Assembly (NCBI GenBank): GCA_900074725.1
Contig: LT598461.1
Coordinates: 620,001-684,000, forward strand
Length of the DNA stretch: 64,000 bases
Direction: 5' to 3'
Source: Lachancea dasiensis
Lineage: Eukaryota; Ascomycota; Saccharomycetes; Saccharomycetales; Saccharomycetaceae
In this document: positions 10,457-21,557 of the stretch, one piece after another
How the letters are laid out: each line of letters opens with the position of its first letter
How positions within the stretch are numbered: position 1 is the stretch's first letter
Program-made: the position numbers and the translations under genes
The notes under the pieces: model-generated
Told to the model about the DNA's origin: nothing
The model's database searches: none
What the model saw: only the letters and a program-made list of their open reading frames with translations

Positions 10457-12516
10457 TTAATGGAAGAAGTACCTTAGATGTGGGGAAGGCTGGGTTAGGG
10501 TGAGACCAAATGCGATGCGGTCTTGGTAAGATATATATATCTCACGATAATTCCACGTTTCTAGATGTGGTCAAATTGGGTCTGTTGTTCTTGGTTAGGG
10601 TGTTGCAGCCGAGTGCACCAAGCTATCTGGTCTGCGATGAAGACCTGATTGAGCAGAACTCAATGTTGAAGTGTATACACAGGAATAATGGCGCCCAACC
10701 TGCAAACGATTTCTGATGTCTTAGTTGGCTTGGAACTTCTACGTTCTGTAGGCCATCAGGTTCCGTTTTTAAGTATGTTCTATGCAGGAGGCCCGAATTG
10801 CGATCGAGAGAACAATGTAGGGGTCGAGACGACACAAAAATACTTGACTTGGATAGCGACTACTACCAAAATCGAGGATGACTGTTCAATAAGCAGCTTT
10901 TGTGCTTGGTAGGGCACAAAATTGCTTAAGACGTTTCAATAAGTTGTGTGTGCAGAAGACACAGGGGAGGTGATAAGCAGGAAGACATGAGGTCTCTTGA
11001 AATTCGTGGGAAAAAGAAGAACCCGATCATATTTCCTTCATTTGTTTAGCAATACTTTTCACGAGAGGAGGCAAAGGAGACTTGATTTTTCGATGTGGCC
11101 GGTCTTCGGGGTTGAGTCAGTTACATTTGGGAAAACAGATAGAATTACAAAGACCAGTGGCCAGATCACTGATTTATTGACATGGGGGGTGGGGATTAAC
11201 CGCTATATTGTCCCAAGATATCTCAGGGAACATCTTTGATAGTTGCACTGGTGAAGGTAAGGCATCCCAGGTAGCTTTGCTTTGATACACTGCGATTTAG
11301 TAAGATAAAGATGAAAATAGATCAGGTCACGATGTGTTCTCTCTGTCTATGGCTACTAAGCAAGTATGTGAGAACTACTGACAGGCAGTGGTCTGGTACT
11401 GTTTGAGTGGCATCGAGTGACATAACGGCAACTATCGATCTAGTGTCATTATAGTACGAAGTGATTCTTTCGAAGTCAGTAAAATAAAAGCGTACAGGGT
11501 GGATAGGCAACCGTTGGGATTCAGAAGAAAAGCGGTTACACAGAAAAGCCTCGGCCAGCCCTTTCAATTATTCAAGAGCTCAAAAACACACTTGTGGGAT
11601 TCAACTGTTGAATTGTCAGGCGCTAACTGCACCCCAGATATTCTCGCGAGAATTTTGTAAACATACCGGCTATCTGAACTATAGTCATAGCACAAAAGAT
11701 CACAGGGAGACGAGCCTTCACTGTTTTGGCAGAGCACGGTGTGTAAATAGCGCGTCAACTCCGCGTCGTCGCGCCACGACTACACTTACCAATCATGATC
11801 ACTTTAGCACCATCTGTCATGCATATCACTGAAAACGAGTGCGACTCACCAGCTCAAACTCTCAACCTCTTACTGCCCGCGAGCACCAGGGGTCTCTTTG
11901 AATAAGCTGCAAAGATCCCCCGGCCCATAAAGCTTTCTAAATCTCTTTAGTGGCCCCCCAATACTGCACAGCATTCGCATTTGAAATCGCTGCCAGAAAG
12001 CCATTTAAAGACCGTAACTGGGCAAAAATAATTGCAAGAAAAGCGCATGAGCCCCCACTATCCAAGCTATTTCATAAACTCATTCGCACATCTACGTATA
12101 CCTCCTCTCACTCTGCTCTCGTCCTAGCCGAATGCCCAGGTTCTCGGCCAATCAAATGTCTTGTTGTCTCCGTCTCGGCACGTGATCGATGTTACCCTCT
12201 CATAAGTCCATTTTCTCTCTGCTCAGCGCTGATTGGCCGAAATCCAGGTGAAGAAATTTTTAAAACTATGGCCTATAGGAAAAACACCTTTAACCAACTT
12301 AGCTTCTAACAATTCTTTTGATTTAAGTTCCCAGACTTAGCTTTCTAGTGCTACAATTGCTACTACACTCTGCTACCTCTAGGTTCAATTCCCATTCCAG
12401 CTCCTGTGTGAGTGATTCTTATATATTCCGTTTGCCTGACTTAAACTCTGGGAAGTGTGGATCGCTACTAGCTCGAGAGGTCTGAATTGAAGAAATAAAA
12501 GAAGAAGTATTCTATT
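10457..12516. other. Long divergent intergenic region, ATH1 - ATP1
   Basis: About 2.06 kb without a gene. The ATP1-proximal 400 bases hold a CCAAT/ATTGG inverted pair and an E box (separate entry). The long stretch from ATP1 back to about 12250 may be an extended leader. Small open frames (at most 119 codons, 11950-12309) show no family resemblance. A B-box-like GGTTCAATTCC at about 12381 has no tRNA folding around it. Confidence 0.6.
12145..12239. promoter_or_regulatory. Inverted pair of CCAAT (HAP-type) boxes flanking a CACGTGAT site, ATP1 promoter
   Basis: CGGCCAATCA at 12145-12154 and its exact reverse complement TGATTGGCCG at 12230-12239 both contain the CCAAT core bound by Hap2/3/4/5, the activator of respiratory genes. 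Between them, CACGTGAT at 12179-12186 fits the Cbf1 consensus (RTCACRTG on the other strand). They lie 280-370 bases upstream of the ATP1 ATG. Binding is inferred. Confidence 0.65.
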
Positions 12517-14163
12517 ATGTTGTCCCGTTACACTGCCGTTCGCACTGCGGCTAGAACTTTGGCCAGAGCCGGCGCTGTCCGTGCCGTGAGACCAGTTGCT
12601 GCCACTATGATTGCTGGCTCGAGACGTTGTGCCTCTGCCAAGGCCCAGCCCACCGAGGTCTCTTCTATTTTGGAGGAGCGTATCCGTGGTGTCTCCGAGG
12701 AGACCAACCTCAACGAAACCGGCCGTGTTTTGTCCGTCGGTGACGGTATTGCCCGTGTTTTCGGTTTGAACAACGTGCAGGCCGAAGAATTGGTGGAATT
12801 CTCCTCCGGTGTCAAGGGTATGGCTTTGAACTTGGAACCTGGTCAAGTCGGTATCGTGCTGTTCGGTTCTGACCGTTTGGTAAAGGAAGGTGAGGTTGTC
12901 AAGCGTACCGGTGAAATTGTGGATGTTCCAGTCGGCCCAGCCATGTTGGGTCGTGTGGTTGATGCTCTAGGTGCTCCAATCGACGGTAAGGGACCAATCC
13001 AAGCCGCTGGTCGTTCTCGTGCCCAAGTGAAGGCCCCAGGTATCTTGCCAAGAAGATCCGTTCACGAACCAGTGCAGACCGGTCTAAAGGCCGTCGATGC
13101 ATTGGTGCCAATCGGTAGAGGTCAAAGAGAACTGATCATCGGTGATCGTCAAACTGGTAAGACCGCCGTTGCCATCGACACCATCTTGAACCAAAAGAGA
13201 TGGAACGATGGTGCCGATGAATCCAAGAAACTATACTGTGTCTACGTTGCTGTGGGTCAAAAGAGATCTACCGTTGCTCAGTTGGTTCAAACTTTGGAAC
13301 AACACGACGCTTTGAAGTACTCTGTGATCGTTGCTGCTACTGCCTCTGAAGCTGCCCCACTGCAATACATTGCTCCTTTCACCGCTGCTGCCATTGGTGA
13401 GTGGTTCAGAGACAACGCTAAGCACGCTTTGATCGTCTACGATGACTTGTCCAAGCAAGCCGTTGCCTACCGTCAATTGTCTTTGTTGTTGAGACGTCCA
13501 CCTGGTCGTGAAGCTTACCCTGGTGATGTTTTCTACTTGCACTCTAGATTGTTGGAAAGAGCTGCCAAGCTTTCCGAAAAGAACGGTGCTGGTTCTTTGA
13601 CCGCTTTGCCTGTTATCGAAACTCAAGGTGGTGATGTCTCTGCTTACATTCCAACCAACGTCATTTCCATTACCGATGGTCAAATTTTCTTGGAAGCTGA
13701 ATTGTTCTACAAGGGTATCAGACCAGCCATCAACGTCGGTTTGTCCGTCTCTCGTGTCGGTTCCGCCGCTCAAGTCAAGGCCATGAAGCAAGTCGCCGGT
13801 TCCTTGAAGCTTTTCTTGGCCCAATACAGAGAAGTCGCTGCCTTCGCTCAATTCGGTTCCGATTTGGACGCTTCCACCAAGCAAACCTTGGCCAGAGGTG
13901 AGAGATTGACCCAGATTTTGAAGCAATCTCAATACGCTCCTTTGGCTGCCGAAGAGCAAGTGCCATTGATTTACGCTGGTGTCAACGGTTACTTGGACAA
14001 CGTTGAACTTTCTAGAATCGCTGAGTTCGAGAGCTCTTTCTTGCCATACTTGAAATCCAACCACGAGGAAGTCATCTCTGCTATCAGAGAAAAGGGTGAA
14101 TTGACCAAAGAATTGTTGGCCTCCTTGAAATCTGCCACTGAATCCTTTGTTGCCACTTTTTAA
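12517..14163 (+). CDS. ATP1: Mitochondrial F1Fo ATP synthase subunit alpha
   Basis: The product is 548 aa, nearly the S. cerevisiae length (545). The N terminus is an Arg/Ala-rich mitochondrial presequence (about 35 residues). The nucleotide-binding domain has the P loop GDRQTGKT at residues 209-216, and the subunit-alpha [17 protein letters not shown] segment follows. Role: non-catalytic alpha subunit of the F1 hexamer in the matrix, needed for ATP synthesis. Codon usage is strongly biased to the yeast optimal set (GGT, TTG, AAG, GCT), as in highly expressed genes. This bias opens a long antisense frame (13231-14235) that is not a gene. In S. cerevisiae ATP1 lies on chromosome II; here it separates ATH1 from CCL1. 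Confidence 0.98.
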   Translation: MLSRYTAVRTAARTLARAGAVRAVRPVAATMIAGSRRCASAKAQPTEVSSILEERIRGVSEETNLNETGRVLSVGDGIARVFGLNNVQAEELVEFSSGVKGMALNLEPGQVGIVLFGSDRLVKEGEVVKRTGEIVDVPVGPAMLGRVVDALGAPIDGKGPIQAAGRSRAQVKAPGILPRRSVHEPVQTGLKAVDALVPIGRGQRELIIGDRQTGKTAVAIDTILNQKRWNDGADESKKLYCVYVAVGQKRSTVAQLVQTLEQHDALKYSVIVAATASEAAPLQYIAPFTAAAIGEWFRDNAKHALIVYDDLSKQAVAYRQLSLLLRRPPGREAYPGDVFYLHSRLLERAAKLSEKNGAGSLTALPVIETQGGDVSAYIPTNVISITDGQIFLEAELFYKGIRPAINVGLSVSRVGSAAQVKAMKQVAGSLKLFLAQYREVAAFAQFGSDLDASTKQTLARGERLTQILKQSQYAPLAAEEQVPLIYAGVNGYLDNVELSRIAEFESSFLPYLKSNHEEVISAIREKGELTKELLASLKSATESFVATF

Positions 14164-14805
14164 GAAATTGTCATTGATTGATATTTTTATTAGAAGTGGT
14201 TTGTAGAGGACCAGTTGACTCAAATGTGAATTCATTCAACATCTCAAGAAAACCCTGAATTACACAAAGCATATGACTTTTACGATTGGATGAGTAACCA
14301 ACTTAAAAATCTAAGTATGTATATACTGAAGAAATAGAGATATAATCCACAATATCGACCAGACTTGGTATGGGGACAGTAATGTCGTTAAACGTCTTTC
14401 CACGATTGGGGTGAGTTAAAAAAAAACTCTATCTGTCGTAAAATTCCCGATACTTCCCGTCAGTTTTCGTTCTCTTCTCAAGAAGCTAAGGACGTGAGAG
14501 GAGACCGTTCAAACCATCTTATGCTTAGCCGAATATTCAAACTCATACTCTCATTATGCGCGCGACTTGAAGTTCAGACTAGACTACCGTATACAATGTC
14601 AGTTTCCAAATGTCGAATTCGTTGATCGTTAAGATCATGAGCAGATGATGAGTGACCATAGGAATTTCAGAGGTGTAATCCCAGAGAGCGGAGTTCTCAT
14701 AAGCTCCATTCTACTTCCTTACACTATTTCCACCCATTGATCTCTCGAAATCAGCCTCAAATAGTGTGGAGCCAAGTTTTCCAAACCCGACTATCTATCC
14801 GAGCA
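14164..14805. other. Intergenic region ATP1 - CCL1
   Basis: About 640 bases holding the ATP1 3' end and the CCL1 promoter. The frame of CCL1 stays open upstream to 14737, but only from a TTG. Nothing else recognised apart from an A run at 14420-14428. Confidence 0.6.
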
Positions 14806-15894
14806 ATGAGCAAGACTGTACAGAGATCCATATCAGGGCAAAAGGATTCAGCAGCATCTAGTATCAGAATCACAGACGATGATCTATATCGCCACTCTAC
14901 GCAATATCGATTTTGGTCCTTTACACCAGAGAGGCTCGCTCAGATAAGAAGTGACGTAAATGCAAGGGTCACTACCAAAACTCAACTGGATATGAAAGTA
15001 TTCCTCGAATCACATCCCAATCTGACCCAGGATGAGTTGGCAGCGATAAAAGTTAAGGCTGTACCAGTAAGTCCGCATGAAGAATTGTTATTGGTGAATT
15101 ATTTCGCGCGCATGATTCTATCTTTTGCTGGTAAAATGAACCTGCCGACAGAGGTAGCGGCAACAGCAGTGTCATTCTTCAGGAAGTTTTTTCTTTCAAA
15201 CTCTGTAATGGAGTTTCCCCCCAAAGAAGTGTTTCATACCACTCTTTTCTTTGCATGTAAATCCGAAAACTACTTTATGGGCGTTGAGTCCTTCGCTAAG
15301 AAAGCCAAAACAAGTGCGGATGCTGTGTTAAAACACGAGTTCAAACTACTAGAGAGTTTAAATTTTACGCTAATGAACCACCATCCATATAAAGCTTTAC
15401 ACGGGTTTTTCTTAGATATCCAAAATGTGCTCTCTGGAAAAGTGGATATGAAATACATGGGTCAGGTTTACACGAATTGCAAAAAAAGTATCTCGGACGC
15501 TTTGCTCACTGATGCGATTTACTTCTACACTCCACCTCAAATCACATTAGCGATCCTATTGACGGAAGATGAAGCACTCATGATGAGGTACATGCAACTC
15601 AAATTTAATTTGAACGTGGACACTTCGTCTGCTAATGGTCAGAAAGAGTTTAAGCAGGAAGACCCGTCAGCCATAAATGCGGAAAGACTACTTGAAATCA
15701 TAAAGTCATGTCAGGCTGTCATCGAAGAGAAGATTATACCGGCCAAAGATGATGCTGTCAAAATCACAGCCAAAATTCATTACAGCCAAAATCCAATTTC
15801 AGTCATCGATAGACTTAAGCGGCAAAGGGAAGCAAGCAGTGAAGCTGCAACGCCTACTCCCTCCGAATCAGAAGTTAAACGTCAAAAAACATGA
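14806..15894 (+). CDS. CCL1: Cyclin H-type cyclin of TFIIH kinase (partner of Kin28)
   Basis: From the first ATG at 14806 the protein is 362 aa (S. cerevisiae Ccl1 is 393 aa). RITDDDLYRHSTQYRFW near the N terminus is nearly identical to the S. cerevisiae segment. The cyclin folds include NLPTEVAATAVSFFRKFF, LNHHPYKALHGFFLDIQNVL and YFYTPPQITLAILL. The C terminus is charged and ends KRQKT, as in S. cerevisiae. Role: regulatory subunit of TFIIK, which phosphorylates the RNA polymerase II C-terminal repeat. It is convergent with YME1, the order seen at YPR024W-YPR025C. Confidence 0.95.
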   Translation: MSKTVQRSISGQKDSAASSIRITDDDLYRHSTQYRFWSFTPERLAQIRSDVNARVTTKTQLDMKVFLESHPNLTQDELAAIKVKAVPVSPHEELLLVNYFARMILSFAGKMNLPTEVAATAVSFFRKFFLSNSVMEFPPKEVFHTTLFFACKSENYFMGVESFAKKAKTSADAVLKHEFKLLESLNFTLMNHHPYKALHGFFLDIQNVLSGKVDMKYMGQVYTNCKKSISDALLTDAIYFYTPPQITLAILLTEDEALMMRYMQLKFNLNVDTSSANGQKEFKQEDPSAINAERLLEIIKSCQAVIEEKIIPAKDDAVKITAKIHYSQNPISVIDRLKRQREASSEAATPTPSESEVKRQKT

Positions 15895-16156
15895 TAGATA
15901 CATAAAAATTGGTTTAATCATCCAAAAAAAGGATAAAATCCCGAGCAATACATTCGAGAATCTCATGTCATCACTAATGCGTTCATTTCGTATCTATTTA
16001 CAAATGCCTTTTGACTACACAACCTGCCTTTCTTACTTTGGAAAATAGTTAGGGAACATGATAAAAATCCCAAGTTGGTATGCAGATTATATGAAATTTT
16101 CAATTGCTGATGATGATAGTGAAAAGTCGAGTTCTCTACAATTTGAAAGACAGTCC

Positions 16157-18325
16157 TCATGCCTTTATTAAAACTGGAATCTTCGATTTGTCGCCTCTCT
16201 CCTTTCTATCATCGCTATCTGGTCCTTCTATGACCTTATTAGTCATCATCTTGGCCTTAGAAAGTGACTCCCCTTGACAGACGAGTTTAATTTCACGTGA
16301 ATCTAGAGTTTCGTACTCCATTAAACCCTTAGCAAGACGCTCTAACTCCTTGTGCTTCTCGTTGAGCATTTTTCTTGTCCTTTCCTCGGAACTCTTTAAG
16401 ACCTCGATGACTTCGTTGTCCGCAATGTCCCGAATCTTGCCAGACCAGCTGTCCCACTTGTCAGCAAGGTTCACAGGGCCGACTTTCTCGCTCATACCAT
16501 ACTGAGTGATCATAGCTCTAGCTGTGTTGGTGGCACTTTGTAAATCGGATCCGCAACCGCTGGTGGTGTTTTCCCTACCATATATTATCTCTTCTGCAAT
16601 TTTACCCCCCATGCAAACATCTAGACGTGCCAAGCACTCTCTTCGTGTAATATCAACCTTATCCATTTCTGGTAGCTGAAACGTTATACCTAAGGCTCTG
16701 CCTCTTGGCAAAATGGTAGCCTTATAAAGTGGTGTTGCGCCGGGCGTGTACATTGCCATTATTGCATGTCCTGCCTCATGAAATGCAGTTGCCTTTCTTG
16801 AAGCCTCGGTAAGAACCATGGTTTTCCTTTCGGCACCCATAAGAATCTTATCCTTGGCCCATTCAAAATGGTTCATGTCAACAGCGATCGCATTCCGTTG
16901 GCAGGCATATACGGCAGCCTGATTTACCAAATTCATCAATTCCGCTCCGGAGAGCCCTGGTGTACCTCTAGCAATGATCGTAGGATCTACATCAGATGCC
17001 AATGTCACCTTCTTCATGTGGTGCTTCAAAATATCAGCACGACCCCTAACATCTGGTAAGTCAACATTAACCACTTTGTCAAATCTGCCCGGTCTTGTTA
17101 GGGCTTTGTCCAAAGATTCTGGGAAATTTGTGGCACCAATAATAATGATCCCGCTGCTTTGTGAAAACCCGTCCAATTCCACCAGAAGTTGATTCAGAGT
17201 CTGTTTGGCATAAGCTTGATCCTTAGGATTACGTTTTCCACCAATAGCATCTAGCTCATCGATGAAAATAATAGCCGGCGCACGGGTTCTTGCTTGGGAA
17301 AATAAATCACGGATTCTTTTCGCCCCAACCCCAACGTAAACTTCGTCAAATTCAGAACCTGACATGAAGAAAAAGTCAACACCGGCCTCACCTGCAGTTG
17401 CTCTGGCCAATAAGGTCTTACCCGTACCTGGAGGACCGGTTAGCAGAACACCTTTAGGCAGTTTACCGCCTAAAGACTCGTATTTAGTTGGATCCTTCAA
17501 AAAATCAACGATTTCTTCCAACTCGGCACGGGCTTCTTCGCATCCTCGAACGTCATCAAACTTAACATTAGTTTTCGCAACATCTACAGATTTATCTGCA
17601 ACTTCTGATGATTTCAAAAGCGTGGTGTTCTCTGTGATATATTTCAAGCCTTCAGAGGCACCGTAGGTTAATAAGCCAAATACCACTAGCCATTTAACCC
17701 ATCTGGACACAATGGTGAATGTTGATTCAGTAACTACCACATGCAAGGGTTCCTTGCGAGAACCCATAAAGGGATTATAGCCGACAGCGCCTGATGAGCC
17801 CGCGGGGTTGAGCTTCTGACCCACCTCAGCAGCTTGAGCGTTAACAGCGGTACCACCTGATAGGGACTGTTTTACAAGATCTGCGTCGGCGTGTCTTCCG
17901 GTTTTCTGCAGCGCTTCCATGTACAATGACATACATTCATGTGACGACGCGATACCGGGGGTCTCAAATCTTGAAACCACGTACTGAGGGTAGTCCGAGT
18001 TCAAAAGAAGCTTGTAAAAATCAGCCTGGGCAGATGAATCATTTAAATCTTTGTTAGCAAGTTGCTCTTTATGAGCCAAAAGTGCATGCGACACTGGCTG
18101 TTTTCCTGACACTTCACTAGAAGCTCCAATGGCTCCAGAATGAAGAGGCCCTGTTTCTGACTTGTCAGATGGCGTGTCCGCATCAGAACCTCTTGTGGAA
18201 TAAAGCTTAGTTTGTAAAAGTGCTCTTCTGGTGCCTAACGCCAAGGCCGGAACTCGACACAACAGGGGCCTTACCAAGGACCCGTTAACGAGTAGCGGGC
18301 GTCCCAAGGTCCTGGTTAAGCTCAT
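16157..18325 (-). CDS. YME1: Mitochondrial inner-membrane i-AAA protease
   Basis: The product is 722 aa (S. cerevisiae 747). A basic, Arg/Leu-rich presequence is followed by one membrane segment at about residues 205-222. The AAA domain carries Walker A GPPGTGKT at 297-304, the pore loop YVG near 330, Walker B IIFIDELDAIG and second-region RPGRFDK. The M41 metalloprotease domain has the zinc motif HEAGH at 516-520. A single transmembrane span with the AAA domain after it is the i-AAA arrangement, facing the intermembrane space. Role: quality control of inner-membrane and intermembrane-space proteins. Sequence and synteny (next to CCL1) favour YME1 over the m-AAA genes AFG3/YTA12. Confidence 0.96.
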   Translation of the reverse strand: MSLTRTLGRPLLVNGSLVRPLLCRVPALALGTRRALLQTKLYSTRGSDADTPSDKSETGPLHSGAIGASSEVSGKQPVSHALLAHKEQLANKDLNDSSAQADFYKLLLNSDYPQYVVSRFETPGIASSHECMSLYMEALQKTGRHADADLVKQSLSGGTAVNAQAAEVGQKLNPAGSSGAVGYNPFMGSRKEPLHVVVTESTFTIVSRWVKWLVVFGLLTYGASEGLKYITENTTLLKSSEVADKSVDVAKTNVKFDDVRGCEEARAELEEIVDFLKDPTKYESLGGKLPKGVLLTGPPGTGKTLLARATAGEAGVDFFFMSGSEFDEVYVGVGAKRIRDLFSQARTRAPAIIFIDELDAIGGKRNPKDQAYAKQTLNQLLVELDGFSQSSGIIIIGATNFPESLDKALTRPGRFDKVVNVDLPDVRGRADILKHHMKKVTLASDVDPTIIARGTPGLSGAELMNLVNQAAVYACQRNAIAVDMNHFEWAKDKILMGAERKTMVLTEASRKATAFHEAGHAIMAMYTPGATPLYKATILPRGRALGITFQLPEMDKVDITRRECLARLDVCMGGKIAEEIIYGRENTTSGCGSDLQSATNTARAMITQYGMSEKVGPVNLADKWDSWSGKIRDIADNEVIEVLKSSEERTRKMLNEKHKELERLAKGLMEYETLDSREIKLVCQGESLSKAKMMTNKVIEGPDSDDRKERGDKSKIPVLIKA

Positions 18326-18555
18326 CTCCTATCTTTTAGACCTGGGTGTGGATGACTATAGCTGTTTAATTGCCAAATGTAATGTGCGCCGGTGGTGGCG
18401 AACCAATATAGTCGGTAAATTTTCAATCTTGGATATACTTTCAAACGGTCGGCTGATGAGAGTTCAGCTTCGATAGTGAGTACTTTGGGCGTGCAAGATA
18501 GTCAAGTTGCCTCACGATCCATGGCATCCTGAAATTCCTAATCTTGGAACAAAAT

Positions 18556-20973
18556 CTAGGTAGATAACTCACTCCCGTTAACACTTTGTGCCTTTTGTAG
18601 AGTTCGGGTTTCTTGAAATTTTATGGCAAGATCAGCAAAATCGTCCGTAGAGTCTACAGTGAACCCATGCTCGTTCGCCAAATGAAGTAAGCAAATGAAA
18701 CAAAAACTCGTGGATAGATCTTTCTTCCTATCCCCTGTGTACATTGTGGCAATCCGGTCTGTGATTTCTGTGAATTTCATGTTGATGGCTGTCTGGGGGC
18801 CTTCTGTTGTTCTTTGGTCGCTGGATCCAAGCTCCTCGTCGCCTTGATCCTGCTCGGGACTTTTTTCAAAGGCTTTATCTGGGCCTTGGCTCTCCATACT
18901 TTTTAATTCATTGTTGATTGAGTTCCAAATATTGTCTTTGAGCTTCTTGATGTCCACCTTTTTTGAAACTCTAGAATAGGTCACCTTGCCGTCTGGTTTG
19001 CCCAGGGCCTGTGTTAATCCACCAGCCGACCCGGCTATCGGTTGCTCCGGTGATCCAATGTCTGGTAGTTCGTTTTCTTCGCTGCCAAAAGCTTGATTAA
19101 AATCAATGCCATCATTGTCATCGAAGGGGTTCGGCATGTTGTCAACGGGGTTGAGATCAGATCCAACGCTATCATTGTTAGCCAGTTCTTCTTCCCTTAA
19201 CTGGTAGTTTTGGGCCCAGAAGTTTTGATCGGCCAAGCCTGCTGGCTCCTCATTTTCATTGACAGTTGTATCATCAATCTTAAGGGTGTTTCCCATGCGT
19301 TGTCGGTCTGCTGCAGACCTGTTGTGGGAAAAGAAGCTCATCTGCTGACTTGGTTTTATAAAAAGCCTTGTAATCTTTTGAGTTGAAAACTGATAGTCAT
19401 CTGGCAATAAATAATGAGAGGGGTTATGCCGTTGTTTCATAGCCATTTCAATGGTACCTTTTTTCTTCTCGAAAATTCTCTCTTCTGCCGACTGATCAAA
19501 GTTATGAAAGTCAATAGAGAGCCTCTGCTTAACTGATTTTTTGGGCTTCTCTAGTTCTTTCTCCTTCCCCGTCATTTCGTCATCTCTGGCTACCTTATTC
19601 TCACTACCGCCCTCACTGAATTTCGATCCTAACCTGTTCTTGAAATTTATGACTTTCCAATGCTCTCGGCCCCGCCAATTCTTTTTCATAGTTTCATCAA
19701 AATATGCCATAACATTCTGATCTATGACGGTACTTGTCACATTATCTTGGGATCTACCATCGTTATCATTAAGCGGTTCACCAACCTGGTCTTCGTTTTC
19801 AGGATTTAATTCCTCGTACAGATCTTCGTTCAAACCAAAACTCCCATCGGCGGGAAGGTCAAACCCATCCTCATTGTTGTCAGGAGCTCCCGGCCAGGCG
19901 TCTTGGAGATCTTGATCAGTCAAAAAATTATCATTCTTGTTGTTCACATCGTCGATGAAGGATTTTGCTTTGGTCACATCCATAACGACATCTTTCAGTC
20001 GTTTGACCGACGGGCACAGTTCAGCTTCGTTAATGAATTTAAAATCAATCAAATCCATGCCAAGGGCTAAAATTTCGTCCTCTACGTCGACACTCTGATC
20101 GACCATCGACAGACTGCTTCTTTCTATACTATGCGGTTCGGGGGTGTTCTCTAATAGTGCCGATTCGTCCTTCGTTCGGTCGGATTTGTCTGCGCCATCG
20201 CCCATGATAATGTCTCCGTCTTCGTCTTCACCTTCGCTTTTCGCGGTATCATCGGCATGCTCTGTCGGTATGCCTTTATTGACTTCTTGTGAATTTTGGT
20301 CTTTACGGCCGTCGTCCTGATGTTCCTGACTAGTTGTTGCGTCGAATACGATTCGTCCGGTCTTGTCAACGTGCAACGTATTGATGAGCAAACTTTTGGC
20401 ACCTCCTTCGTCAAAATCCGCGAGCGCTTTCTTGAATAGTGGATCGATACTTAATTCTTGGTCTAATTCTCGCATCCTTAATGTGTCAAAATCCACAAGT
20501 GTCGTTTCCAGTACCCGATTGTAGTTACGTCTTCGGTTTACGCTATCTAGCTCGTTGGAAATTGGTAGGCCGGTGTCTGGATCTATAGAAACTGCTCCTT
20601 CAGCTCCCTCAATTTCTCTATGAGAGCCATCGGGATCATCATTTATCCCCTGGGCCAGCTGTTGGTTCTTCCGTTGAGCCAGCCCACTAAGTAGTATGCC
20701 AGTTTCATTGGCGACTGAATCTACCCTTGACGAGTAGATTTTGACACAACCATCTAAGGTCGCCGAAGCCTTTTGGAAGTTGATATTATCTTCGGCATCT
20801 TTCAGTACGTTTAAATCATGGAAGTAATCTATAAGAGCAAAATTCCAACTATTGCGCGAATTGATCTTATTATCTGTTGCCATTTTGATCCATTGCTCAA
20901 AATTTGCCATCATAGTGGTCTTATTAGTGAAAAGACCTCTGTCATCATCTTCGTCTTGTGTACTAATTGGCAT
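18556..20973 (-). CDS. BRN1: Condensin kleisin (barren/CAP-H) subunit
   Basis: The 805-residue product (S. cerevisiae 754) carries the conserved CAP-H N terminus. It includes MMANFEQWIKMATDNKINS, WNFALIDYFHDLNVL and the segment SATLDGCVKIYSSRVDSV, which contacts the Smc2 neck. Long acidic, low-complexity linkers follow. Conserved C-terminal blocks are VTYSRVSKKVDIKKLKDNIW and STSFCFICLLHLANEHGF, the winged-helix that binds Smc4. Role: kleisin closing the condensin ring for mitotic chromosome compaction and rDNA segregation. With BNA4 it forms a pair in the opposite order and orientation to S. cerevisiae relative to ATP1 and MRX3. Confidence 0.97.
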   Translation of the reverse strand: MPISTQDEDDDRGLFTNKTTMMANFEQWIKMATDNKINSRNSWNFALIDYFHDLNVLKDAEDNINFQKASATLDGCVKIYSSRVDSVANETGILLSGLAQRKNQQLAQGINDDPDGSHREIEGAEGAVSIDPDTGLPISNELDSVNRRRNYNRVLETTLVDFDTLRMRELDQELSIDPLFKKALADFDEGGAKSLLINTLHVDKTGRIVFDATTSQEHQDDGRKDQNSQEVNKGIPTEHADDTAKSEGEDEDGDIIMGDGADKSDRTKDESALLENTPEPHSIERSSLSMVDQSVDVEDEILALGMDLIDFKFINEAELCPSVKRLKDVVMDVTKAKSFIDDVNNKNDNFLTDQDLQDAWPGAPDNNEDGFDLPADGSFGLNEDLYEELNPENEDQVGEPLNDNDGRSQDNVTSTVIDQNVMAYFDETMKKNWRGREHWKVINFKNRLGSKFSEGGSENKVARDDEMTGKEKELEKPKKSVKQRLSIDFHNFDQSAEERIFEKKKGTIEMAMKQRHNPSHYLLPDDYQFSTQKITRLFIKPSQQMSFFSHNRSAADRQRMGNTLKIDDTTVNENEEPAGLADQNFWAQNYQLREEELANNDSVGSDLNPVDNMPNPFDDNDGIDFNQAFGSEENELPDIGSPEQPIAGSAGGLTQALGKPDGKVTYSRVSKKVDIKKLKDNIWNSINNELKSMESQGPDKAFEKSPEQDQGDEELGSSDQRTTEGPQTAINMKFTEITDRIATMYTGDRKKDLSTSFCFICLLHLANEHGFTVDSTDDFADLAIKFQETRTLQKAQSVNGSELST

Positions 20974-21557
20974 GTTTCGAGTTTGGGATAATAGAAGACC
21001 TTATTGGAGGTTCTATGTCGAAGGGTGCGCGAAGAGATGCATTAACTTTAACATCGATTTCGATGAGCCAAGATAAATATCAAATAAACACCTCCGAGAG
21101 ATACGAGTACACACGCTTAAGTATTTTCGTCATTAGTGCACGCTATCGATGTTTATCTCTGCGGCGAATTCTGTTACGACATTAAAATAAGCCTGTGCTT
21201 CAAGACAACAAAGAGATACAGCATTCAGGGCGCTATAGACAACGCTGGTTGCCAGACTGAATCCTCCAGCTACCGAGTAGTTATTATTAAAAACACTTCT
21301 CCGGAATTCTTCATCAAGACACAGAGCACGATGAATATTTACCACGAATATAAGGCTCATTGTATGGGGTAACTCCCAAGATGAGACCTAACGTTGAAAC
21401 GAGTCAATAAACACTTCGAAGAAGTATTATAGTTCAAGAGCTCTACAATCACAGGCGCTTGTGTTACACTCTGGAAGGTTGTCGTTTGATATTGCAGCGA
21501 ATTTGATTATCACCACACCAATAAAGTGTGCTGTATGAGAGAAGTTCGTTTATTTCT
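20974..21557. other. Intergenic region BRN1 - BNA4
   Basis: About 580 bases between the BRN1 start and the BNA4 stop, holding the BRN1 promoter. Overlapping 70-80 codon frames on both strands are not conserved-looking. Nothing else seen. Confidence 0.55.

Noticed and set aside
12360-12410. tRNA gene suggested by a B-box-like GGTTCAATTCC
   Set aside because: The flanks do not form a T stem, and no A box or acceptor stem is found upstream.
13231-14235. 334-codon open frame antisense to ATP1
   Set aside because: It mirrors the strongly biased codon use of ATP1, has low-complexity Gln/Ser/Leu-rich composition and no family similarity.
14737-14805. Extension of CCL1 upstream of 14806
   Set aside because: It begins with TTG rather than ATG, and no part of it matches the Ccl1 N terminus.
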